64,000 nt of DNA from Euborellia annulipes (Eukaryota; Arthropoda; Insecta; Dermaptera; Anisolabididae). The notes under the pieces were generated by a model. The model was given only the letters and a program-made list of their open reading frames with translations, was not told where the DNA came from and searched no databases. The DNA lies in assembly GCA_023213315.1 (NCBI GenBank), contig JAKCPI010005643.1, positions 1-64,000 on the forward strand, written 5' to 3'. Shown here in pieces: positions 11,030 to 20,705 of the stretch (positions within the stretch are counted from its first letter, which is position 1; each line of letters begins with the position of its first letter). A program made the position numbers and the translations under genes.

Positions 11030-11700
11030 AAAAATCTGGTGTGACTGGTCGCACAGCACACAACTATCTCTTACCTTCGGTAATCGAAAGATGTGAACTG
11101 TGCTTGTCACACCAGATTTTTTGTGTCGACATGTATTTAGTTTCCGACAGTACGACACATTCGATTTTCAAGATGTAAAATTTATAAGTTTGGGAAAATA
11201 TTTATATTTTGTTACCATAGCAACCATAGGAGAAATTCCTATCTTTCCTATGAAGAACAAGAGTAAAGTGGTCTTCAGAAGATTTCAATGACAAAATGAG
11301 AATATACATTTTAAAGAGCATCTAAAAAATAATTGACTTTTGAATTAAAAAAAAAATCGTTGGAGCAAATTTTGAGAAAATCGAAAAAAACTAAAAAAGT
11401 GCATCAGTAAAGTACTAGTACTCTTTGGTCGATTTTGTTCAAAAGCTTCGTGTCACGTCCCATGGGGGTGCCTAACTTAATATAAAATTTCAACTTCCTA
11501 GCTCTCTTCGTTCTTGAGATATTTTGTTCACAGACAGACAGACACACAGACAGACCATGTCGCGAAAACCACTTTTTTGGATTCAGGGGACCTCAAAACG
11601 TGAAGATCCATCAAAATCTCGACATCGAATTTTTGACATGAATCCAATACTTTCTCTCTCTATATATATTACATATATACATAGGTAAGAGAAAGTAAAA
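11030..11700 (-). mobile_element. DINE-like element, full length
   Basis: Intact terminal hairpin (11033-11122), gttaccatagcaacc block, gtactagtactctttgg block, cagacagacagacacac microsatellite, start hairpin ending ggtaagagaaagt. It sits between A-runs of the older plus-strand copy, so the target was A-rich. Confidence 0.9.
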
Positions 11701-11731
11701 AGAGCTAGGAGGTTGAAATTTTATATTTAAA

Positions 11732-12204
11732 CTAGGCGCAAAGCCCCGCCGAAGGCGGGGCTTTGCGTCTAGCCAGGGGGCTGCGCCCCCTGGACCCCCT
11801 TGCTCGCCTTCCCTTTTCATTTTTATATATAGAGATTATTTTCATCGGCTAATTATTCATGAATTTAAGATTTTTTGTGAATAATATCCTTTCCGGGACT
11901 CTCCCGGTACACAGACAAAAAATTTACCCCGATATTTTAGAATTCAAAATGTAAATAAATAAAAAAAAATCGTAAACATGGGTAAATAAATATTTATATT
12001 TTGTTACCCTGGCAACCATTTCTCCTAATTTTTATTTTTTTCTTATTTTAACGGTTAATTACTCATTAACTTATTGTTATTTGTGAATTAAAACCTGTCC
12101 GGGACTCTCACAAACATACACAGAAAATTTCATCATAATTGGTTCAGTCGTTTAGGAGGAGTTCAGTCACATACACACGTACAGAAGAATTTTATATATA
12201 AAGA
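11732..12204 (-). mobile_element. Helitron, family Hel-1, complete
   Basis: On the minus strand it begins TCTTTATATATAAAATTC at 12204 and ends with the hairpin gccccgccttcggcggggc followed by tttgcgcCTAG at 11732 and then T. These are the hallmarks of a Helitron. Non-autonomous; interior shared with 1-414. Confidence 0.85.
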
Positions 12205-12227
12205 AGAAGAAGATAATAATAAATATT

Positions 12228-12375
12228 GTAAGCTATGTATAACTGTTTCAAAAATTGTATCAAAAACTGTTCAAAAAATTGTTGGCGTGAAGGCCACAAT
12301 AGCCTATCACCAACTAGAAAAAAAACTTTTACGGGGGGGGGGGGGGGTATTATTAAGTAGCCCCGGGGGTATGGA
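12228..12375 (+). repeat. Dispersed repeat shared with 34580-34728
   Basis: Shared order: gttatgtataact-like, tttcaaaaattg, aaaactgttcaaaa-like, ggccacaatagcc-like, aaaaaaacttttacgggg, a G-run, tattattaagtagccccggg. In the second copy it follows a tRNA-like head, so it is probably the body of SINE-2. Confidence 0.65.
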
Positions 12376-12492
12376 AATTTTTTTTTTAATTAGACACTGA
12401 AATCTGCGTTTTTACCTATCCTGAGACGGGAAAAATATCTAACTTGCTTTGAGCTTAAAGGGCCCGGGCCCCTCAGGAAAAAATTAAAAAAA

Positions 12493-13187
12493 AAAATCTG
12501 GTGTGACTGGCGCACAGCACACAACTTTCTCTTACCTTCGGTAATCGAAAGTTGTGTACTGTGCTTGTCACACCAGATTTTTTGTGTCGACATGTATTTA
12601 GTTTCCGACAGTAGGGTACAATTGAATTCAAGATGTAAAATTTATAAGTATGGGAAAATATTTATATTTTGATACCATGGCAACCATTTCTCCTATCTTT
12701 TCTATGGAGTACAAGAGTAAAGTGGTCTTCAGAAGATTTCAATCACAAAATGAGAATATACATTTTATAGAGAATCTAAAAAATAATTGATTTTTGAATT
12801 TAAAAAAAAAATCGTTGGAGCAAATTTTGAGAAAATCGAAAAAAACTGAAAAAGTGAATCAGTAAAGTGCTAGTACTTTTTGATCGATTTTGTTCAAAAG
12901 CTTCGTGTCACGTCCCATGGGGGTGCCTAACTTAAATATAAAATTTCAACTTCCTAGCTCTTTTCGTTCTTGAAATATTTTGTTCACAGACACACACACA
13001 GACACACAGACAGACACACACACACACACACACAGACAGACCATGTCGCGAAAACCACTTTTTTGGATTCAGGGGACCTCAAAACGTGAAGATCCATCAA
13101 AATCTCGACATCGAATTTTTGACATGAATCTAATACTTTCTCTCTATATATATATTACATATATACATAGGTAAGAGAAAGTAAAAA
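12493..13187 (-). mobile_element. DINE-like element, full length
   Basis: All family blocks present, including an expanded CAGACACACA microsatellite (12985-13045) and the start hairpin ending ggtaagagaaagt at 13170-13182. Confidence 0.9.
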
Positions 13188-13266
13188 ATTATTTTTTTTA
13201 TTGAAATTTTAAGATTTGATCTTGAAGGGCCCGGGCCCCTTCAGGAAAAAATTTCAACAAAATGAT

Positions 13267-13938
13267 TTTTTACTTTCTCTTACCTCTATATATATGTTAA
13301 TATATATATAGAGAGAAAGTATTGGTTTCATGTCAAAAATTCGATGTCGAAATTTTGATGGATATACACGTTTTGAGGTGCCCTGAATCCAAAAAAGTGG
13401 TTTTCGCGACATGGTCTGTCTGTCTGTCTAGTGTGTGTGTCTGTGAACAAAATATCTCAAGAACGAAAAGAGCTAGAAGGTTGAAATTTTATAGTTAAGT
13501 TAGGCACCCCCATGGGACGTGACACGAAGCTTTTAAAAAAATCGGCTCAAAAGTACTAGTACTTTACTGATGTAGTTTTTCAGTTTTTTTCGATTTTCTT
13601 AAAATTTGCTCCAACGATTTTTTTTTAAATTCAAAAATCAACTATTTTTTAGATTCTCTTTAAAATGTATATTCTCATTTTGGGATTGAAATCTTCTGAA
13701 GACCACTTTACTCTTGTACTCCATAGAAAAGATAGGAGAAATGGTTGCCATGGTAACAAAATATAAATATTTTCCCATACTTATAAATTTTACATCTTGA
13801 AAATCGAATGTACCCTACTGTCGGAAACTAAATACATGTCGACACAAAAAATCTGGTGTGACAAGCACAGTACACAACTTTCGATTACCGAAGGTAAGAG
13901 AAAGTTGTGTGCTGTGCGCCAGTCACACCAGATTTTTT
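13267..13938 (+). mobile_element. DINE-like element, full length
   Basis: Opposite orientation to the neighbour at 12493, about 80 bp away. Start hairpin ttactttctcttacctc / gagagaaagta, terminal hairpin 13850-13935 intact. Confidence 0.9.
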
Positions 13939-14054
13939 TAATTTATATTTTAACCATTGAAATTATTTTTTATTAGAATTTTAAGGTTGGAACCCAAAGG
14001 GCCCGGGTCCCGGGGATATAGCCCCCCCCCCCTCATTGTCTGCGGCCTATGTTA

Positions 14055-14171
14055 ATTAAATATATGTCGACACAAAAAATCTGGTGTGACAAGCACAGAA
14101 CACAACTTTCGATTACCGAAGGGTAAGAGAAAGTTGTGTGCTTTGGGACCAGTCACCCCAGATTTTTTGTT
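14055..14171 (+). mobile_element. DINE-like element, terminal hairpin only
   Basis: taaatatatgtcgacac, then the whole nested hairpin to ccagattttttg. The rest of the element is absent. Confidence 0.8.
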
Positions 14172-14194
14172 GTATTTGTTTTATTAAGTGACTA

Positions 14195-15398
14195 ATGCCC
14201 AGTTGCACCAACATATCTCAAGTCTCAAGATCGTCTTACATCTTACATTTGAACTTAGAGTGTTGCACCAACATTTAATACGAACTTAAGTCCTGATTTT
14301 GAGCTTACATCTCAAGTAGTCAAATTTGGCGACTTAAGTCCCTCTCAGCCTGAATTCGTAACCTAAAAGGAGAATTGTGACATTTTATCTATTCAACTAT
14401 CTATATAATCCCTTAGAATATATATATTTTTTTTTTAATTAATCAATCTTATTGTTATTATTTAAAAAAAAAAATTATATTTTCATACTGCCTGTCAAGA
14501 ATTTTTAAAAAATTTACCAGGTATATTTATATTATATATAAAAAATTCGAAATAAAATTTGTTGAAGCATAGACGGTGTGTAAAAGTTTAAACTGTTTTT
14601 AATCGCTATAAATTGGTTTTTACTTCAAGATATTAATAGAAAACGTGAATATTGATGTGGATGGAGCTGATCGGAGGTGAAGATTTTGATGTCTGCATAA
14701 TGTTATAATTGACAGAGAAGGTTTTGAACATAACCTCGTATTTTCAAAATATATCTGTCAAAATTCAATATGATTTTAAATAAATATATTAAATATATTT
14801 TTACTGTTAAATTTATTAATATATTAAATTAAAATATTAGCCTAAATTAAATTATTAATTTGTTTATTAAAAAAAAGTTGATTGAATTGAAGTGGCAGAA
14901 AAACGTCAAACAAAAAGTAAGTAAATTTATTTATTTTAAATTAAAAAAAAAAATACTGTAGATTAACTTACAATTTGTTTGTGTTTTTTTGTACCATTTC
15001 ATTCAATAGTTTGTCTAGAAAAATATATTATGAAAATTTTTCTCTTTTTTTATTCCCCAATGAGGGAGGACCTAGAAATACTTCACTTATTAAAATTTGT
15101 TAATATTTTTTTGTTGACAGAATTTGATAAAACAGATTAAGGTGATTATTTATTTATTTATTTTTATTTTGGTCAGATTTTGGTTAGCAAATATGTTTTT
15201 TGTTGTCCTGCAGTGCCGCCTAGTGGCTAATTTGTAACAAAAATGCGAGGTTGCCAGATGTTGTTTTTTCTTAAAGGCAGCTTGTGTAAGATCATTTGAA
15301 GATTCATTGGTGCAACGTTTTAAATCTCAAGCTGAGACTTGAGTTCAAGACGGACTTGACCAAGTCAAGATCTGAGACTAGTTGGTGCAACTGGGCAT
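14195..15398. mobile_element. TIR element with ATGCCCAGTTGCACCAAC ends
   Basis: Left atgcccagttgcaccaacat and right, inverted, atgcccagttgcaccaacta. Subterminal tctcaagtctcaagatc-like motifs on both sides. 1.2 kb, no intact transposase. Two splice-like open snippets (15026-14983 on minus, about 14 codons; and gcagaaaaacgtcaaac near 14892 before gtaagt) may be transposase-exon remnants. A right-end fragment of the same family is at 49141-49240. Such ends are common in insect genomes. Confidence 0.8.
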
Positions 15399-15651
15399 AA
15401 AAATCTTAAACATAAGTCATAGATTTATCTAATCTAATTGTTTTATATTCTTTCTTGTTAATGTCTTCAATTAAATTGAGACTCACATTTCAAAATTCTT
15501 TATTTGATTAATTTTATTCCCTCTTATGTAAAATAAAAAATATATAGAAAGATACAAATTTGTTGGAAATATATTCCACAGTGTAACTTTTAGACTGTGG
15601 AATTTTGGAGCCCTCCTTTTTCTCTCAATTAATCTAATGGTAATATGATAT
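15399..15651. other. AT-rich DNA, nothing recognised
   Basis: No splice-flanked open frame and no obvious repeat. Confidence 0.3.
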
Positions 15652-15660
15652 AATTTACTC

Positions 15661-16314
15661 TTTTTTTTTTTTTTATTTTTTTTTTATAAAAAAATCACAC
15701 TTTTTTCTCATTCACACTTACACTCACACACACATTCACACAAACTTTTCGGCAACTCAGGCCATTTAAGACTTTAGACAATACCCGTTGAAATTAATAT
15801 ATATATTTGGGGTTCAGGCATTTCTATTTAAGCCATCTGGTATCCAAATGGCTTAAATAAAATCATCGGACTGCCTGGGTCCGAACCCGCGACGTTTGCT
15901 ATAGGAGGTAGGCACGCTACCTACTACGCCAAACTCGGGGGCAGTGGCGTATTCGAGGGGGGGGGCCCAGGGGGCCGGGCCCCCCAAAGCCTTCTCCAAA
16001 ACAAAAAAATACCTAATGTTTTCCCTAATGATTTTTTTTTTTTAATAATAATTTTATTAACTCTCATAAATTCTAAAATCTAACAAAAAACTTATAAATA
16101 ATTGAAAAAATCTCTAATATTTACGAATTTTGTATTAAAATTATTTTTTATTTCAAGAAAAAAAATTTTTTTTATTTGTTTTTTATTTATAATTATTATA
16201 TTATCTAAAAAAAATTTCTCCTCTTGAAGTTTCTTGGAGAAGGGGGGGGGGGGGGTTAATAAAAATTTTGGGCCCCCCCAAGCAGAAATCCTGGCTACGC
16301 TACTGCTCGGGGGC
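15661..16314 (-). mobile_element. SINE-1 copy interrupted by a hAT MITE
   Basis: Poly-T tail, cattcacacttacactc, ttttcggcaactcaggcc, the ccatctggtatccaaatgg palindrome, B box gtccgaacccgcgac and head ccaaactcggggg. The target duplication aatttactc lies at 15652 and 16315. The hAT MITE at 15942-16305 landed in the last bases of the head. Confidence 0.85.
15942..16305. mobile_element. hAT-type MITE with 8-bp target duplication
   Basis: Starts cagtggcgtattcgag and ends cctggctacgctactg. CTCGGGGG is duplicated at 15934-15941 and 16306-16313. G-rich and C-rich subterminal stretches are complementary. A 102-codon minus-strand frame inside is low-complexity. Confidence 0.85.
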
Positions 16315-16429
16315 AATTTACTCTCTTTCGAAATAAATATGCGACTATTAATTTGTGATAGAGCATATTTTTTTTTCTGTTTTCCCCCTATATTGTGCAT
16401 ATTTGGTCATTTTATAGTGAATTAATGCA

Positions 16430-17329
16430 AATTTTAAGTTTTGATTGTGCATGAACATCCGGGCTCTATAGACGACATTAGCGAGAGTTTAAGAATAATA
16501 ATCAGAAGTGGAAATGAAAAAAAAAATGTCGAAAAGTCAATATTTATATAACCCAAATGACCAAGTCCCTAATGAATATTATGACTAAATCCTCTTATGA
16601 TTATCTAGCATTGCGGAGTTGTTAAATCGTTTTATAAATTAACAAGAGAACAAACATCACCGATCAGGAGCAATTAATCAAAAAATTAACGACTTTGTCA
16701 ATTTTAGATTCCCTACCTTCCGGGAACCAATTTATACCTCCCGTGTTATTATAATGAAGTAGAATATTTAATTAATAATGCATTAGGGCCGTATCAGAAT
16801 GGTAGAGTACTCGCCACTTGTGCTAAGAGTCAGGAATTCGCTTCCAGTTGAAATAAATATAGATGAAGTGTTATCTAAATTGACGGAGATGCTGAAAGGA
16901 CCTAAAAAATATTTTTTAACCCCTTTTTGGGTACAGAGGCCTTTTAGGGGTTATTAATTTATTTATATATTTCAAATACAATATTTCCGATGACTACCGG
17001 GGGACGTTCCACACGCTGTTTGCTTGAGGTCCCCAATCCAAGCTTTCGCATTGCTTCGTAAAAAATGTATTATTTTTTTTTTTAAAGAATAAATAATTAA
17101 TTTTAAACTGGTAACCGTTGGCTCTACTTGTATTATTGAAACAGAAAACCTTGTGAATAATTCTCCTATTAAAATATAAATAATTAAATATACGACAATT
17201 TATTTCAATTTAATTGGCAACCAATAAATCGAAATAAATAGAGACGGGGGTCTAAATGGCCTAAAAAGTCCAAAAAAAAAAAATAATGATAATTAAACTT
17301 AAATATCAAGAATAAAATATTTATCGTTA
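16430..17329. other. AT-rich DNA with a tRNA-like head and a short shared motif
   Basis: 16792-16858 has tatcagaatggtagagtac (A-box-like) and aggaattcgcttcc (weak B box), a decayed tRNA-derived repeat. 16995-17020 (gggacgttccacacgct) recurs inverted at 47145-47165 and so belongs to a repeat of unknown type. Confidence 0.4.
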
Positions 17330-17580
17330 TTTTTTACTTTCTCTTACCCTATATATGAAATATATAGAGAAGGAAAGTATTGCGATTTTAACATGAAATC
17401 ATTCACATGTTTAAAGGGAAAAGGTGAATGGTTGGATGAGGGAAGGGATAAAATTCGTGATTTATTCGCTGTACATCGAGAGGGATGAACCAACTAGAGT
17501 ACCTACCCACCTAGCTTAACATTGCATTTTCGGATCTATAAATAACGCGATTTAATTCTCATTTTCATAATTTTTCAAAT
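17330..17580 (+). repeat. Repeat with a DINE-type start hairpin but a different body
   Basis: tttttactttctcttaccc, atatatgaaatatata and gagaaggaaagtatt form the DINE start hairpin. Then tgcgattttaacatg and a body shared, inverted, with 9646-9921. 56399-56450 starts the same way. Suggests a second family using the same 5' module. Confidence 0.55.
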
Positions 17581-18002
17581 GCAAAAAGAGTAAAAGTAAA
17601 AAAGATAATGTATAATATGTCTCTAGATTGATTTACTAAAAAGAAATTTAATGTGGCCTTTACATGGAAATAACAATATAAAAAATAATTTTATATTAAT
17701 TGGGCGTAGCTACGGTTTTAAAGGGCAAATGTGGGAAACAAGCTTCAAAGATCATAATTGTTCAAACTTATGAATATTTATATAAAAACTATATATAAGT
17801 TATATATATAATTCAATGAAGAATATATATATAATTGTATAATTCGATTATCCGGGTCTTAATTATCCAGACACTCTTATTTAATTAAATAATTTTATAT
17901 ATTTGAATAAAATATTATTATTAAATGAATACCACGATTCGGACTTAACAAGTCATAGAGATATTTAATAAATATGTATGTTAGTGAGCTCCCTATAGCC
18001 AC
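17581..18002. other. AT-rich DNA, nothing firmly recognised
   Basis: cgattatccgggtcttaatt at about 17847 resembles pogo/Tigger-type ends but has no partner. Confidence 0.3.
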
Positions 18003-18158
18003 TAGAAATCAAACCTAGGATCTCCAGCCTTTCCAGGGCATCGGTGTGCTATACTTTAAACCAGGCCACCGAGCCCTCATCCAACCAAAGGGTAGCACAG
18101 CGATACCTCGGAAAGGCTGGAGATCCTGGGTTCGATTCCCGGGCCCCATGTGGCCTTG
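18003..18158. repeat. Two tRNA-like heads (SINE-3) in inverted orientation
   Basis: Minus: aaatcaaacctaggatctcc then agcctttccagggcatc. Plus: tacctcggaaaggctgg then agatcctgggttcgattccc, a good B box. They face each other across about 20 bp. A third copy is at 47741-47825 (minus). Confidence 0.6.
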
Positions 18159-18237
18159 GGCCCACCAATAAATAAACAGAGATTTGTTATGCTAGTATTT
18201 GAGATTTTATTAGGCTTTTTATTTTTGGTATGTCCAA

Positions 18238-18243
18238 TTTATT
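18238..18243 (-). terminator. candidate polyadenylation signal of the 18335-20397 gene
   Basis: AATAAA on the minus strand, 92 bp after the TAA stop. The hexamer is common in AT-rich DNA, so position is the only support. Confidence 0.4.
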
Positions 18244-18334
18244 TGTTTAAAGGGGTTAATAATTCAAATATGTATTTTCAAAATTATTACAATTCCAATA
18301 TATATATTATAGACTATATTAAATTTTTATAAAA

Positions 18335-20397
18335 TTACATCAAATCAAACAACCAAGTTATTTTGAAAATGTGCATATCCAATAAATCCGTAAATGAAGT
18401 TTCAAGTTTATAACTGCCTGGTTTCAAATCACATGGAAGATTCCGTGGCTCCAATGAAACATGGTCAAAAATATAGAGATTCTGGAAATTAAAATTTTTA
18501 ATTTTTAAATAGATTAGATGAATAATAATTTATCTCTTAAATATTTTCTCATCAAAAGGTATATATTGATTGATTAGACAAGGGATGGTCGATCACGATC
18601 GTAATTGATTGGAGGGCGAGTCGCGCAACACACAAACGCGATGAGGCTAGTGCACAGACCAAACACAATTAAGATGAAAAAAATCTGGTGTGACTGGTCA
18701 GACAGCACGCAACACACGCTTACCTTCTGTAATTGAAAGTTGAGTTCTGAGCTTGTCAGATTTTCTATATATTTAATTTTTTTTTTTTTTTTTTTTTTTT
18801 TTTGTTTCAAAATTTAATACATTTAGAAGTTAGCCTTCTCTTGACACTACTATATTTTTATATTTAATTTGTATATTTCACCCTTTTAGAGAAAAAAATC
18901 TGGTGTGACTGGCGCACAGCACACAACTTTCTCTTACCTTCGGTAATCGAAAGTTGTGTTCTGTGCTTGTCACACCAGATTTTTTGTGTCGACATATATT
19001 TAGTTCCCGACAGTACGGAACATATGAATTCAAGATGTAAAATTTATAAGTATGGGAAAATATTTATATTTTGTTACCATGGCAACCATTTCTCCTATCT
19101 TCCCTATGAAATACAAGAGTAAAGTGGTCTTCAGAAGATTTCAATCGCAAAATGAGAATATACATTTTAAAGAGCATCTAAAAAATAATTGATTTTTGAA
19201 TTTTAAAAAAAATCGTTGGAGCAAATTTTGAGAAAATCGAAAAAAACTGAAAAAGTACATCAGTAAAGTACTAGTACTCTTTGGCCGATTTTGTTCAAAA
19301 GCTTCGTGTCACGTCCCATGGGGGTGCCTAACTTAATATAAAATTTCAACTTCCTAGCTCTCTTCGTTCTTGAGATATTTTGTTCACAGACAGACAGACA
19401 CACAGACAGACCATGTCGCGAAAACCACTTTTTTGGATTCAGGGGACCTCAAAACGTGAAGATCCATCAAAATCTCGACATCGAATTTTTGACATGAAAC
19501 CAATACTTTCTCTCTATATATATATATTACATATATACATAGGTAAGAGAAAGTAAAAATAAGAAATATTTACGTACCCTTTTGGGTGGACATTCCTTCA
19601 AAAAATTCCCTTCTCTTTGTCTAAACATATTAGTTTCAAATTTCCATACATTATTGAATGTACAAATAGGCAACTTATCTTTTAATTCGACTATCTCTTT
19701 TTTCCCAATAAAACCTCTTTGAATTACCTTAAAACACAAAAACGCATTTATTAAAAATAATAAATTAAGCTGTATAATTAGATTTTTTTTTTATTTTACA
19801 TACCCAACTTAATTCAAATCTACGATTTAGAAATTGATTAGCTACAAATGATCCATTGAGGTATATTTTACCATCCTCCTCGATTTGTTTTGGATATATT
19901 TGTTTTGAATTTAGCGATGCAAAATTTGGAATATTTGGTTTTGACATAGAAACTTTTGTGACATTAACCGCATAATTTTTCTGAAATATAATTGATATAT
20001 TTTATTTTGATTAATTTTCTTTATAAAAATTAAGAGAACTAACGTCCTCATTATGTGATAAAAATATATACAGTATAATATTTCATTACTAACTACTGTA
20101 TAACAAATAAATAAATGAAAAACGAAACCTTATACTATAATTCAAAAGAAAAAAAATTTTAATTCAAAACTTTGTCCTTTGCATATTTTTCATCGGTCTA
20201 TATTTTCGAAGAGTTAAAAAAAAAAAAAAAAATTTTGATACTCAAATTGGCTTTCTTACATTATGATTCGTACATGTTACTTTTCTTCCTAAAAATAAAA
20301 AAAAATTAAAATTATTATATGTAAACGCATTTAGAAATCAGAACTCACCATCGACTTGGAAGAAAATGCAAATGAGAAACAATAGATTGAGAAGCAT
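18335..20397 (-). CDS. secreted ML / GM2-activator-like protein, five exons
   Basis: Spliced minus-strand gene: exons 20397-20349, 20288-20260, 19980-19804, 19727-19578 and 18481-18335, giving 183 residues and TAA. Every donor is GT and every acceptor AG; donors are GTGAGT, GTAAGA, GTATGT, GTACGT. Phases match (1,0,0,0) with no in-frame stop, although exon 2 is only 29 bp. Residues 1-16 (MLLNLLFLICIFFQVD) are a signal peptide. The mature chain has Cys 22, 107, 131 and 152, enough for two disulphides, and possible N-glycosylation at N32 (NVT) and N68 (NGS). The end has KECPPKR, then LPCDLKPGSYKLETSF; a CP motif and a late G-x-Y strand are typical of ML-domain, GM2-activator and arthropod DUF1091 proteins, which bind lipids outside cells. 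Family is inferred by layout only. The last intron (18482-19577) carries two DINE-like copies. ATG at 20397 was chosen because it begins the signal peptide; a TATA-like box lies just upstream. Confidence 0.85.
18676..18775 (-). mobile_element. DINE-like element, terminal hairpin only, in intron 4
   Basis: aaaaatctggtgtgactgg, a decayed inner stem (ttgaaagttgag), then cttgtcagattttc. Followed by a 25-bp poly-T. Confidence 0.75.
18892..19560 (-). mobile_element. DINE-like element, full length, in intron 4 of the secreted-protein gene
   Basis: Complete copy with intact hairpins at both ends. Its last base is within about 20 bp of the exon-4 donor (19577), so the insertion left the splice site intact but filled most of the intron. 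Same strand as the gene. Confidence 0.9.
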
Positions 20398-20432
20398 TTT
20401 TAAAATTCTCTTTCAACCTGTTATTTAACATC

Positions 20433-20443
20433 CTTATAAATAC
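20433..20443 (-). promoter_or_regulatory. TATA-like box upstream of the secreted-protein gene
   Basis: TATTTATAAGG on the minus strand, about 36-46 bp before the ATG. If used, the 5' leader would be very short. Weak evidence in AT-rich DNA. Confidence 0.3.
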
Positions 20444-20705
20444 TCGTCTAAGCAAATTAAGCAATAAGGGAAGGGGAATTTTGATAATATTATCTCATTT
20501 TAAAATAATTTTATTATCTTTTCAATTTCGAAATTTTTGGGATAATTTTGTTTTAATGACTTGAATCAACCTATATACAAAACTATTATCAAAATATATT
20601 ATATTTGTTTTTAAAAGTTCCTATCTTTTAGATAGTAACTTGAAAAATCATAATGAACCCATAAAGTAAAGTTTTCACTATATTTTTTTTTTTTTATTTA
20701 TTTGT

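Larger units (their letters stand above)
9922..11731 (+). mobile_element. DINE-like element split by nested insertions
   Basis: Pieces at 9922-9957, 10875-11029 and 11701-11731 join into the first part of one plus-strand copy: start hairpin, tgtcgagattttgatgga block, GTCT microsatellite, gagctaggaggttgaaattt. A hAT element (9958-10874) broke the start hairpin, a minus-strand DINE copy (11030-11700) broke the microsatellite-distal part, and a Helitron (11732-12204) abuts the last piece. Confidence 0.8.
12373..14054. repeat. Unidentified host repeat carrying gggcccgggccc, interrupted by DINE copies
   Basis: aagggcccgggcccctcagg occurs at about 12458, 13226 and, diverged, 14000, each flanked by gaaattt/attttaag. 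Between them lie two full DINE-like copies in opposite orientation. Either one element received two insertions or the segment was duplicated. Confidence 0.45.

Noticed and set aside
16092..16425. Frames of 102 and 63 codons on opposite strands
   Set aside because: They lie in the hAT MITE and its G-run; artefacts.
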